A stretch of 64,000 bases of DNA. It comes from SMWD01 sp002729875 (GTDB lineage Bacteria > Pseudomonadota > Gammaproteobacteria > Steroidobacterales > GCA-2729495). Position 1 is the first letter of the stretch. Every line of letters starts with the position of its first letter. The stretch lies in the NCBI GenBank assembly GCA_036010905.1, contig DASCMH010000019.1, forward strand, positions 7,882 through 71,881, written 5' to 3'. This document shows, piece by piece, positions 8,262 through 16,756 of the stretch. A program made the position numbers and the translations under genes. A model generated the notes under the pieces. It saw nothing but the letters and a program-made list of their open reading frames with translations. It made no database searches and was not told where the DNA came from.

Positions 8262-8456
8262 CTACGAGGCCAATCCCAGCTGGATATACCAGGATATAAA
8301 CAGAATTAATGCAAGCGGTATCATAATCATCACCGCAACAGCCCAATTTGGAATCGACTTTGCATCTTTCCCGGCATTTCGCTCCTTGGTCGCAAATACA
8401 AAAAACACATAGCAAATTACTATGAGTGCGAGAAACTCAATGACAAGAATAAACAT
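8262..8456 (-). CDS. Small two-helix membrane protein of unknown function
   Basis: 64 residues from ATG at 8456, preceded by AAGGTAAGG at good spacing. Two hydrophobic helices (about residues 2-20 and 38-58) flank a charged, basic loop (KERNAGKDAKSIP). A longer frame starting at 8486 exists but lacks a ribosome site. No family was recognised. The coherent helix-loop-helix pattern and good ribosome site argue that it is a real gene. It is monocistronic, convergent with the BzdR-like regulator's promoter region and divergent from the methyltransferase at 8599. Confidence 0.55.
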   Translation of the reverse strand: MFILVIEFLALIVICYVFFVFATKERNAGKDAKSIPNWAVAVMIMIPLALILFISWYIQLGLAS

Positions 8457-8598
8457 CAACCTTACCTTTGAATATCTTACATACAATGCCGTGTAGTGTA
8501 ATTCGGATCGAGCAGCATAATGCTGCCGTTACTGCTAAATTTGCAAAAGTACTGACTCCCGGATCGTTGAGCCTCACCATCTGAGCGTTCCCCAACCC

Positions 8599-9126
8599 AT
8601 GCGGAACCACAACCATCAAGATATCTCAACCTGGGTCCGGCATCATGCCGGGCGCCTGGCGCCATCATCCGACCTGCTTGATCTGGCGTGCGGCAAAGGC
8701 CGACATAGCCGTTATTTGGCCAATCTCGGACACCGGGTCACAGCAATCGATCTTAATCTGTCCGGAATCCTCGACCTCACCACGAACGACAAAGTTGAAC
8801 TTATCGAGCACGACCTGGAGAACTCGCCATGGCCATTTGCAGGCCGTTATTTCGACGCTATTATTGTCACAGATTACCTGTATCGTCCGCTATTTCCCGA
8901 TCTTCTCGCAGCTTTGTCCGCTGGCGGCACGCTGATCTATGACACTTTCGCGGTCGGCAACGAGCACCTGGGTCGACCAAAAAATCCGGCCTTCCTGCTG
9001 AACCCCGGCGAACTGCTCAAAGCCTTTGCGACGGATCTGCATGTCGCAGCATATGACCATGGACGTATCGATACGCCACGACCGGCGATTCGCCAACGCC
9101 TGTGCGCAATTCGGACCGATCCATAA
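8599..9126 (+). CDS. Class I SAM-dependent methyltransferase
   Basis: 175 residues. Motif I (LLDLACGKGRHSRYLA, near residues 26-41), motif II acid (VTAIDLN) and a DYLYRPLFP post-motif are those of a small Rossmann methyltransferase of the TehB/UbiE-like type. The substrate cannot be deduced. No clear ribosome site precedes the ATG, so the start is uncertain. It stands alone between the small membrane protein and nadA, with 188 bases before nadA that contain no recognisable gene. Confidence 0.75.
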   Translation: MRNHNHQDISTWVRHHAGRLAPSSDLLDLACGKGRHSRYLANLGHRVTAIDLNLSGILDLTTNDKVELIEHDLENSPWPFAGRYFDAIIVTDYLYRPLFPDLLAALSAGGTLIYDTFAVGNEHLGRPKNPAFLLNPGELLKAFATDLHVAAYDHGRIDTPRPAIRQRLCAIRTDP

Positions 9127-9314
9127 CGCCCGCACCTTGAGGAAAAGTCTTGCCGGTATGAGTAACTCCAGGCCAGCGGTAACCGCTCAGTGGTCAAAAA
9201 TCTGAAGACCTGGGAACGATTGCTAACAACAATACCTGCATACCGTGTCTATTCCGTGCCCGGATATTTATACTTACGGAAATTAACAGCGAACCGACCT
9301 GACGGTCATTTATT

Positions 9315-10331
9315 ATGCAAGAACAAATGACGAACAATCATACAACGCTCGAATTTACGCCTGAGGTCGAACAACTGACCCAGCCGATTTATGATCGAAT
9401 CAAACATGTCATGCCGGATGTTGAGTGGCCGATCCACGCCCCGGTGATTGCGGCGATTAACGAGTTGAAGAAAACTCGTAATGCAATAATCATGGCTCAT
9501 AACTACCAGACTCCTGAAGTTTTCTACGGGGTTGGTGATATCACCGGCGATTCACTTGCACTCGCACAGCAAGGAGCCAAGGTTGATGCCGACGTCATCG
9601 TTATGTGTGGCGTCAAATTCATGGCCGAAACCGCCAAAATCCTAAGCCCTGAGAAGACTGTTTTACTCCCGGATCTGTCGGCAGGCTGCTCTTTGGCAGA
9701 GTCCGTCAGTGGCGCAGATATTCGCAAGCTCAAAGAACAGTATCCCGGGGTTCCGGTGGTCACCTATGTCAACGCTTATGCTGATGTCCGCGCAGAAGCG
9801 GACATTTGTTGCACATCCGGTAATGCAGTGAAGATAGTCGAGTCACTGAATACCGAGCGGGTTATTTTCGTGCCGGATGGCTACCTTGGGCGTTATGTGG
9901 CACAGCAGACGGACGTTGAAGTCATTCTCTGGGAAGGCACCTGCGAAGTACATGAACGTTTTACCGCTGATGAATTATGCGGTTACCGCAAAACTTTCCC
10001 GGGCATACATATCGTGGCACATCCTGAATGTCCGCCCGATGTTCTCTCAGAAGCTGATTTCGTCGGTTCCACCGCCGGCATGATAGACCACATCGGTACG
10101 AAACGGCCCAAACAGGTCGTCATGGTTACGGAATGCTCAATGAGCGACAACGTTGCTATCGAGTATCCGGATGTTGATTTCATCCGCCCATGTAACCTCT
10201 GTCCGCATATGAAATACATCACCCTACCCAAAATTCTCATTGCATTACAAACACTGGCACCACAGATTGAGGTTGATGAAGATACCGCTGAGCGGGCACG
10301 CCGATCACTGGAAAGAATGCTGGCGGTCTAG
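9315..10331 (+). CDS. nadA: Quinolinate synthase
   Basis: 338 residues, a typical NadA of the longer proteobacterial type. It condenses iminoaspartate with dihydroxyacetone phosphate to give quinolinate in de novo NAD synthesis. The NYQTPEVFYGVGDITGDSL segment, GSTAGMIDHI and the three conserved cluster cysteines (VMCGVKFMAE, WEGTCEVHERF and RPCNLCPHMK) are present, so the oxygen-sensitive [4Fe-4S] cluster should form. NadB, which supplies iminoaspartate, follows 70 bases downstream in the same direction. No nadC is in the window. Confidence 0.96.
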   Translation: MQEQMTNNHTTLEFTPEVEQLTQPIYDRIKHVMPDVEWPIHAPVIAAINELKKTRNAIIMAHNYQTPEVFYGVGDITGDSLALAQQGAKVDADVIVMCGVKFMAETAKILSPEKTVLLPDLSAGCSLAESVSGADIRKLKEQYPGVPVVTYVNAYADVRAEADICCTSGNAVKIVESLNTERVIFVPDGYLGRYVAQQTDVEVILWEGTCEVHERFTADELCGYRKTFPGIHIVAHPECPPDVLSEADFVGSTAGMIDHIGTKRPKQVVMVTECSMSDNVAIEYPDVDFIRPCNLCPHMKYITLPKILIALQTLAPQIEVDEDTAERARRSLERMLAV

Positions 10332-10401
10332 CTGCAATTTCACCAGCACAACCTCCTCGATATACTACAATCACTGATTCCATAGGCAATCGCCTGACTT
10401 T

Positions 10402-12018
10402 GTGATGTCGAAACCGAACTGTGAAGTACTCATTATCGGTGCCGGTCTGGCCGGCATGTCGCTTGCATTGCGTTTGGCAATCACGGGGCGCAAGGTCACG
10501 ATGGTCGCCAAGGGGCCTCTTACAGAGAGTTCAAGTCATTTTGCGCAGGGTGGAATTGCTGCCGCAATTGGCCCAAGCGACACAATTGCTGCCCACGCAG
10601 AAGACACGATCGAGGCCGGTGCCGGACTGTGCAACCGGGAAACTGTCGAATACGTTGTCGAGCGCGGACCGGAATGTATTCAGTGGCTCGTGGATCACGA
10701 CGTTGCATTCACACATTCAGAAGAAGGCGGCGACACAGCCTTGCATCTGACTCGCGAGGGTGGCCACAGCAAACGCAGAGTTGTGCATGCCGCCGACGCT
10801 ACGGGCAATGCAATCATGACCGCTTTGCAGAAGCAGGTCACGAGTCACCCGAATATTGAAGTATTGACCAACAAAATCATCATCGACCTGATCACAACCG
10901 AAAAAATCACCCCAACCGGGCACAATCGCTGCGTCGGTGCCTACGCGCTTGATCGCCAGACAAACCAGGTTGTAACGCTTGCCGCCAATGCAGTGGTACT
11001 TGCGACCGGTGGCGCATCAAAGGTATACCTGTATACCAGTAACATGGACACGGCCACCGGCGACGGCATCGCGATGGCCTGGCGCGCCGGCTGCCAGGTT
11101 GCGAATCTCGAGTTCGTTCAGTTTCACCCAACCTGCCTGTACCACCCGCAGGCCAAATCGGTCCTGATCTCCGAAGCGGTTCGCGGCGAAGGCGGTCACC
11201 TGTTGTTACCAGACGGCACACGCTTCATGCCGACCCACGACAAACGCGGCGAACTTGCACCGCGCGATGTGGTTGCCAGGGCAATCGATTACGAGATGAA
11301 ACGTGGCGGTTTAGACCATGTGTTCCTGGACATCAGCCACAAGCCGACTGAAGAAATTCTGCAATTATTCCCAAACATTGCACGCAGCTGCAGCAAGTTC
11401 GGCGTCGATATAACCTGCGACCCGATTCCGGTCGTACCGGCCGCACACTACACATGCGGTGGCGTTGTAACCGACAAAACAGCATCGACAGATGTTCCCG
11501 GTCTATACGCCATCGGCGAATGCACCTGTACCGGCCTGCACGGCGCCAACCGACTGGCCAGCAACTCACTACTCGAGTGCACTGTATTTGCCGCTGCCGC
11601 ACACGATCAAATCCTTACCGATCTTGACGTTGCACAGTTTGCACCAATCAGCCTCCCCGACTGGGATGAAAGCAGGGTTACGGATCCGGACGAGCAAATT
11701 GTCGTCTCACATAACTGGCACGAACTGCGTCGTTTCATGTGGGATTATGTCGGTATCGTCAGGACCAACAAACGACTGCAACGCGCCCTGCACCGCGTCG
11801 AATTACTGCAGAGTGAAATCACTGAATACTATGGCAACTTCAAGGTCACCAACGACCTGATCGAATTGCGCAACCTCACCCTGATCGCCGAACTCACCAT
11901 CCGCAGCGCGCTGATGCGCGGGGAAAGCCGAGGTTTGCACTACAACCTGGATTATCCCAATGCTTTCCCGGACGACGAGACCATGGACACCGTGCTGAAT
12001 CCTGAGCTGTTTGAATAA
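10402..12018 (+). CDS. nadB: L-aspartate oxidase
   Basis: 538 residues if the GTG at 10402 is used, 537 from ATG at 10405; no strong ribosome site distinguishes them. The FAD-binding GAGLAGMSLALRLA is at the N-terminus, followed by ESSSHFAQGGIAAAIG, and the active-site stretch HTREGGHSKRRVVHAADATG places it with NadB rather than succinate dehydrogenase flavoproteins. ECTCTGLHGANRLASNSLLE is the second flavin motif, and a C-terminal helical domain is complete. It oxidises L-aspartate to iminoaspartate for NadA. Forms a nadAB pair. Confidence 0.96.
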   Translation: MMSKPNCEVLIIGAGLAGMSLALRLAITGRKVTMVAKGPLTESSSHFAQGGIAAAIGPSDTIAAHAEDTIEAGAGLCNRETVEYVVERGPECIQWLVDHDVAFTHSEEGGDTALHLTREGGHSKRRVVHAADATGNAIMTALQKQVTSHPNIEVLTNKIIIDLITTEKITPTGHNRCVGAYALDRQTNQVVTLAANAVVLATGGASKVYLYTSNMDTATGDGIAMAWRAGCQVANLEFVQFHPTCLYHPQAKSVLISEAVRGEGGHLLLPDGTRFMPTHDKRGELAPRDVVARAIDYEMKRGGLDHVFLDISHKPTEEILQLFPNIARSCSKFGVDITCDPIPVVPAAHYTCGGVVTDKTASTDVPGLYAIGECTCTGLHGANRLASNSLLECTVFAAAAHDQILTDLDVAQFAPISLPDWDESRVTDPDEQIVVSHNWHELRRFMWDYVGIVRTNKRLQRALHRVELLQSEITEYYGNFKVTNDLIELRNLTLIAELTIRSALMRGESRGLHYNLDYPNAFPDDETMDTVLNPELFE

Positions 12019-12097
12019 TTCATAAAAGCACGTGCCAATCAAACTTAAGAAGAAGTGGTTTTAGTCGCGGTTCTATGTTGTAGCGATTTCCCTGGGC

Positions 12098-12179
12098 GGT
12101 ATTTTGTGTCCGTATACCCTTCCAAAACCTTTAAGTCGCTTTAGCGGCGTTTTGGAAGGGTATACGGACAAAAAATACC
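12098..12179. repeat. Palindromic repeat, copy 1 (31-20-31 hairpin)
   Basis: Left arm 12098-12128 and right arm 12149-12179 pair at 30 of 31 positions. The 20-base centre begins CTTTAA and then forms its own small stem, GTCGC-TTTA-GCGGC. The result is a long stem with a one-sided six-base bulge and an apical hairpin. Copy 2 shares the centre almost exactly, but its arms differ at nine positions. Located 80 bases after nadB, so it could also act at the 3' end of that transcript. Confidence 0.9.
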
Positions 12180-12276
12180 TTGGACAGCGGGGTACGATGC
12201 GGGAAATATCTGATCAGGGTAGTCGATTGGGTGGTACGTGCTCTTGGCCTCCGTCATCGTTCCACGAAGGTGTTGA

Positions 12277-12358
12277 GGTATTTTTCCGTCGGTTATCCTT
12301 CCGAAACCTTAAAGTCGCTTTAGCGGCGTTTCGGAAGGATAACCGACGGAAAAATACC
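12277..12358. repeat. Palindromic repeat, copy 2 (31-20-31 hairpin)
   Basis: Arms 12277-12307 and 12328-12358 are perfectly complementary over 31 bases. The 20-base centre CTTAAAGTCGCTTTAGCGGC has the same bulge plus apical stem as copy 1. The arm sequence differs from copy 1 in the middle of the stem (the CCGTCGGTTATCC region), with the opposite arm changed to match. Its right side continues into CGCCCAGGGAAA, the outer motif found mirrored at copy 1. Lies about 50 bases beyond the 3' end of the minus-strand FMN dehydrogenase. Confidence 0.9.
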
Positions 12359-12406
12359 GCCCAGGGAAAGACTAAAAACCAACAAAATCAGCGCGCAAGC
12401 AACCCT

Positions 12407-13612
12407 CTAATCACCCCTCTGCAAATACTCCCCCCCAATATCAGCAACCCTTGTCACCCCGGCAAACTTCATAATCCGCACCAACTCGGCACGCAATAAT
12501 GACAAGACCCGACTAACGCCCTTCTCACCAAATGCCCCCAACCCCCAAACCTGCGGACGCCCGATGCAAACAGCCCTGGCACCCAACCCAAGCGCCTTAA
12601 AAATATCCGTACCACGCCGAAAGCCCCCGTCTATCAACACCTCAATCTCATTGTCAACACCGTCAATAACCTCAGTCAGACAATCAAGGGTCGCGCGATT
12701 GCTTTCCTCCTGCCGTCCGCCATGATTCGACACAATAATGCCGTCAACACCATACCTGCGGCACAAGCGAGCATCTTCCCGGGTCACAATGCCTTTCAGT
12801 ACAATCTTCATACTCGTATTGGCGCGCAACCAGTCAACAATCTCCCAGGTCATGGACGGATCACCGATATTTTTCTTCCCTGCGTAGTTATCAAAGTTAC
12901 CCATACTCAAACGCGGCCCCTTACCGTTACCAGCGGTACGAAACCAGCGCTCTGCTTCCCGGTTGCCAATCGTCGGCGCATCGATCGTCAACACCAGCGT
13001 CCGGCATCCGGCCTGTTCCGCGTTATCCAGCAAAGCCTTCATAAACGGTCGGTGCTTACTCGCATAAAGCTGGAACCACAGCGGTCCCGTTGCCTGGGCA
13101 GCAATGTCTTCAATAGAAAAGCTCGACGCTGTGGAACAGATCATCAGGTGTCGGCCTGCACCTCGCGCCGTGCCAATTTCACCTGTCTCATGGATTAACT
13201 GCTGGCTGCCGATCGGCGCCAGGATGATAGGCGAATGCAACGACTCACCCAGCACCTCAACGGACTGGTCTACCTGACTGATATCAATGAGACGCCTGAC
13301 GCGAATCTGCCAGTCATCAAAAACCTGCCGATTTGCAGTCATTGTCTTGCCGTCATCGGCGCCGTTTACAATGAAGTGCCAGGCGCGCATATCCAGTTTT
13401 TTCCGTGCCGCTGCCTTCATCTGGAAGACATCAAGCGTACGGTTCACCGCATCCGGAACCGCGAGTTCAGGGCGAGCCATTCCGACCGCCGGCCATAATG
13501 AAGCAAGCGAGGCACCCGATGTAATCAATGGCGATTGCAGCATGAATCGCAGCAACTGACGCCGGGAATCCATACGCGCCCCGGTTGTTACAGGCTTCAG
13601 CTTATTGCCCAT
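12407..13612 (-). CDS. FMN-dependent 2-hydroxyacid (lactate-type) dehydrogenase with Tat-like leader
   Basis: 401 residues from ATG at 13612, chosen because AAGGGA sits seven bases upstream; ATG at 13573 is an alternative. A twin-arginine-like SRRQLLRF at residues 16-23, followed by an apolar stretch ending before residue 60, suggests Tat export of the folded flavoprotein. The TIM-barrel body has the family signatures PIILAPIGSQQL, WFQLYASK, the catalytic His/Arg region VSNHGGRQ and the phosphate-binding IDGGFRRGTDIFKALGLGA. It would oxidise an L-2-hydroxyacid such as lactate, glycolate or mandelate and pass electrons to the respiratory chain. Most relatives (LldD) are not exported, which makes the leader notable. 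Monocistronic, with palindromic repeats beyond its 3' end. Confidence 0.85.
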   Translation of the reverse strand: MGNKLKPVTTGARMDSRRQLLRFMLQSPLITSGASLASLWPAVGMARPELAVPDAVNRTLDVFQMKAAARKKLDMRAWHFIVNGADDGKTMTANRQVFDDWQIRVRRLIDISQVDQSVEVLGESLHSPIILAPIGSQQLIHETGEIGTARGAGRHLMICSTASSFSIEDIAAQATGPLWFQLYASKHRPFMKALLDNAEQAGCRTLVLTIDAPTIGNREAERWFRTAGNGKGPRLSMGNFDNYAGKKNIGDPSMTWEIVDWLRANTSMKIVLKGIVTREDARLCRRYGVDGIIVSNHGGRQEESNRATLDCLTEVIDGVDNEIEVLIDGGFRRGTDIFKALGLGARAVCIGRPQVWGLGAFGEKGVSRVLSLLRAELVRIMKFAGVTRVADIGGEYLQRGD

Positions 13613-13914
13613 GCACAAATCCCTTGCCATCAAACCACCCGCCCAGCATATTTTGCCGACCCGGCCCGCCGTGCAACCAGGCAATAATCATGCATGGAAG
13701 GTTCTGTTTGCCACATAAAATAACAAGTAAATTCATATATATACTAATATTTACTTATGCATCTTGTTCACTGAGACCAACGGGTTAGGCTATACTTCGA
13801 CAAGCAAAGTGTAAGCGCCTGTTCTCAGGCTACAACCTCGCCACGATCCTGTCGAGCCAAACCATCAGGCTAAACGGAAATAGCGAATAATTATAATTAC
13901 GGAGTCAGCGCTCA
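13613..13914. other. Divergent intergenic region between FMN dehydrogenase and aceE
   Basis: 302 bases without a convincing gene. The AT-rich middle (about 13710-13760) contains an inverted repeat and probably the divergent promoters. The aceE ribosome site CGGAG lies just before 13915. Nothing else is recognised. Confidence 0.6.
13725..13756. promoter_or_regulatory. Candidate operator: inverted repeat in divergent promoter region
   Basis: AAGTAAAT at 13725-13732 is mirrored by ATTTACTT at 13749-13756, separated by 16 AT-rich bases. It sits between the divergent FMN dehydrogenase and aceE genes, where a regulator of either could bind. I could not match it to a known factor; it does not resemble a PdhR site. 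Confidence 0.28.
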
Positions 13915-16608
13915 ATGGCGTCAAGGCGTAACGAAATAGAAGCTCAGGACATCGAACTACAGGAATGGCTGGAATCGATGGATTCGTTGCTGCGGGCAGA
14001 AGGCCCGGAGCGGGCCAAAATTATTTTTAAAGCGGTCAGGGATTTCCTTGCAGATGAAAATGTCATCATTCGCGATGCCACCCTGAATACGCCGTATCGC
14101 AACTCCATACCACTGGACCAGCAACCTGCTTACCCGGGTGATATTGCAATCGAACAGCGTATCGAAAATATTCTGCGCTGGAATGCCATGGCAATGGTTC
14201 TGCGCGGCTATGACAGCGGCACCGGGGTCGGTGGACATATCGGCACTTATGCATCCTCGGCCACCATGATGGAAGTCGGGCTAAACCACTTCTTTCGCAA
14301 CAAAAGCGACGACTATGGCGGCGACCTGGTCGGTATCCAGGCGCACTCGGCACCGGGTGTTTATGCCCGTGCCTTTCTTGAGGGCCGACTGTCTTTGCAA
14401 CAACTCCATAATTTTCGCCGCGAGTTACAAACCGGTGGTGGTCTGCCGTCCTACCCTCACCCCCGCAACCTGCCGGGGTTCTGGCAAATGCCATCGGCAT
14501 CGATGGGACTGTCGACCCCGACTGCAATCTACCAGGCGCGCTTCGCAAAATACCTCGAACGCCGCGGCCTGAAGCCGAACAACGGCGGCAAGATCTGGCT
14601 ATTCATCGGTGATGGCGAGTCTGACGAACCGGAAGTACTCGGTACAATCAACATTGCGGCGCGCGAGAAACTCGATAACCTCATTATGGTCGTCAACTGC
14701 AATCTGCAGCGACTTGATGGCCCGGTTCGCGGCAATGGGAAAATCATTCAGGAACTCGAACGCAGCTTCCGCGGCGCCGGCTGGAATGTGCTGAAAGTCA
14801 TCTGGAGCGGCGAATGGGACAAGCTGTTCGCCATCGACTATGACGGTGAACTACAGGACCGCATGGAACAGGCAGTCGACGGTGATTACCAGATGTACTC
14901 GGTTTCCAGCGGGGAGGAAGTACGCACGCACTGGGTCGGTGACAACCAGAACCTTGCCAATATCATGCGCATACTATCGGACGAGGAAATCCGCTGTATC
15001 CGGCGTGGCGGGCATGACCATAAGAAAATCTACGCCACCTTCGAGCAAGCCACACGCACCCAGGACGGTCCGACCGTCATCCTGATCAAGACGATCAAGG
15101 GCTACGGCATGCAAGGCTACGAAGGCTCCAATGCCGTACATCAGAAAAAAAATCTAAGCGCCAACGAACGGGTCGATACTGCCCGCAGGCTTGGTATCCC
15201 GATCAGCGATGATGCCGCAAAGCGAGCTGAATTCTACCTGCCACCGACCGACAGCGAAGAACTGGCCTACCTGAATGCACACCGCGCCGCTCTGGGCGGA
15301 CCATGGCCCAATCGCAGTATCGATTGCGCAACCCTGAAAGCACCGGACCTTGACCTGTTCAAGGACCAGGTCTCGGGCTCCGGGGAACGCGAGCAGTCGA
15401 CCACGATGGCATTTGTGCGCATGCTGGCCAAACTCCTCGACCATCCGGAACTCGGCCGCTACATCGTACCGATCGTCCCGGATGAAGCACGCACATTCGG
15501 CATGGAGGCATTGTTCCGTAAGGTCGGCATCTATTCCGCCGAAGAACAGAAGTACCGACCGGTCGACAGCACAACGCTAATGCCATACCGCGAGGTTCAG
15601 GACGGACAGATACTGCAGGAAGGCATTTGTGAAGCCGGCGCAATGGCATCATTTCTGGCCGCCGGAACAGCCTACGCCATACACGGTATTCCAACCATTC
15701 CGTTCTATGTCTTCTACTCTATTTTTGGCTTCCAGCGTGTCGGCGACATGATCTGGAGTTGCGGCGACATGCTGTCGCGCGGCTTCCTGCTTGGCGGCAC
15801 GTCCGGTCGCACGACACTGAACGGAGAAGGTCTGCAGCATGAAGACGGTCAGTCTCAGATTACCGCCAATACGGTACCGAATTTGCTGAGTTACGACCCG
15901 GCATTCGCTTATGAACTGGCCGTCATTATTCGTGATGGCATTCGGCGCATGTACGACCTGCAGGAAGAAATTTTTTACTACATTACGATTCACAATGAAA
16001 ACTATGTTATGCCGCCCATGCCGGACAATAGCGAAGATGGCATTGTCAAAGGCATGTACTGTTTTGCCCGCTCGACAAACCAGGTCCAGGCCGGACGCAA
16101 AGCACATCTTTTCGGTAGTGGCGCAATCATGACGGAAATCCTGAAGGCCAGGGATCTGCTCGAAACTTACGGTATCTCAACAGATATATGGAGCGTGACG
16201 AGTTACAACGAACTCAGCCGTGAAGGACTTGCCACCGAGCGTGTCAATCTGCTGCAAACCGGCAATGAAACCAATCAACCCTATGTCAGCAAGTTACTCA
16301 ACGAAGAACAAGGTGTCTTTATAGCAGCATCTGATTATCAAAAATCCTTACCACTTAGTATCGCCCGCTGGATACCCGGACCTTACGTCGTGCTCGGCAC
16401 AGACGGCTTTGGTCTGAGTGAATCACGTCCCGACCTGCGCACTCACTTTGAAGTCAGTGCCGAATACATCGCCTACGCTGCACTTGCCGCCCTTGCCGAA
16501 CAAAACGCAATCCCGGCTGCCGAACTTGAAGCTGCTGCGGCGTTTTTAAAAATAGATCAGACCAAGCCCAATGCAGCAACATCAGGACCTCCGGACTATA
16601 GCCTGTAG
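13915..16608 (+). CDS. aceE: Pyruvate dehydrogenase E1 component, homodimeric type
   Basis: 897 residues, close to the E. coli AceE length. It decarboxylates pyruvate on ThDP and acetylates the lipoyl group of E2. Typical stretches are present: HIGTYASSATMMEVG, AHSAPGVYARAFLEGR, the ThDP motif GDGESDEPE...NCNLQRLDGPVRGN, and RTFGMEALFRKVGIY. Start at ATG 13915 behind CGGAG. Unusually no aceF or lpd follows: the next gene is a broken methyltransferase, so E2 and E3 must be encoded elsewhere. The sequence is intact from end to end. Confidence 0.96.
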   Translation: MASRRNEIEAQDIELQEWLESMDSLLRAEGPERAKIIFKAVRDFLADENVIIRDATLNTPYRNSIPLDQQPAYPGDIAIEQRIENILRWNAMAMVLRGYDSGTGVGGHIGTYASSATMMEVGLNHFFRNKSDDYGGDLVGIQAHSAPGVYARAFLEGRLSLQQLHNFRRELQTGGGLPSYPHPRNLPGFWQMPSASMGLSTPTAIYQARFAKYLERRGLKPNNGGKIWLFIGDGESDEPEVLGTINIAAREKLDNLIMVVNCNLQRLDGPVRGNGKIIQELERSFRGAGWNVLKVIWSGEWDKLFAIDYDGELQDRMEQAVDGDYQMYSVSSGEEVRTHWVGDNQNLANIMRILSDEEIRCIRRGGHDHKKIYATFEQATRTQDGPTVILIKTIKGYGMQGYEGSNAVHQKKNLSANERVDTARRLGIPISDDAAKRAEFYLPPTDSEELAYLNAHRAALGGPWPNRSIDCATLKAPDLDLFKDQVSGSGEREQSTTMAFVRMLAKLLDHPELGRYIVPIVPDEARTFGMEALFRKVGIYSAEEQKYRPVDSTTLMPYREVQDGQILQEGICEAGAMASFLAAGTAYAIHGIPTIPFYVFYSIFGFQRVGDMIWSCGDMLSRGFLLGGTSGRTTLNGEGLQHEDGQSQITANTVPNLLSYDPAFAYELAVIIRDGIRRMYDLQEEIFYYITIHNENYVMPPMPDNSEDGIVKGMYCFARSTNQVQAGRKAHLFGSGAIMTEILKARDLLETYGISTDIWSVTSYNELSREGLATERVNLLQTGNETNQPYVSKLLNEEQGVFIAASDYQKSLPLSIARWIPGPYVVLGTDGFGLSESRPDLRTHFEVSAEYIAYAALAALAEQNAIPAAELEAAAAFLKIDQTKPNAATSGPPDYSL

Positions 16609-16625
16609 CAGGACAAACCCTGCTA
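16606..16625 (+). terminator. Hairpin at the aceE stop codon
   Basis: TAGCAGG at 16606-16612, including the stop codon, pairs with CCTGCTA at 16619-16625 across a six-base loop. There is no following T-run, so intrinsic termination is doubtful. It may be a transcript-end stem. The remaining bases to 16756 show nothing recognisable. Confidence 0.3.
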
Positions 16626-16756
16626 ACAAGCATTCAGATCCTCACATTAGTCGACCTTCAATAGCAGCAGCTAAAGGCCCCAGCAGACATCTTGCTAATC
16701 GAGTGCATAACTGAAAAAACACCCATTTACAAATTGACTATGCGGATATTTTCTTC

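Larger units (their letters stand above)
12087..12369. repeat. Composite palindromic element: outer inverted repeat enclosing two hairpins
   Basis: The stretch between the convergent genes nadB and the FMN dehydrogenase (12019-12406) has no gene but is highly structured. Its outer boundaries are a perfect 19-base inverted repeat: TTTCCCTGGGCGGTATTTT at 12087-12105 and its complement at 12351-12369. Inside lie two long hairpins with the same loop orientation (12098-12179 and 12277-12358), separated by about 97 unremarkable bases. The layout resembles a MITE-like or REP-like composite. No flanking target duplication is evident. Confidence 0.8.

Noticed and set aside
12098..12179. Integron attC site
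   Set aside because: Palindromic and bulged, but it lacks the RYYYAAC and GTTRRRY ends and no integrase or cassettes are present.
12087..12369. Insertion sequence
   Set aside because: No reading frame inside the inverted repeats and no evident target duplication; listed as a repeat element instead.
15649..16107. Minus-strand frame of 152 codons inside aceE
   Set aside because: Mirror of the aceE coding pattern without family features.
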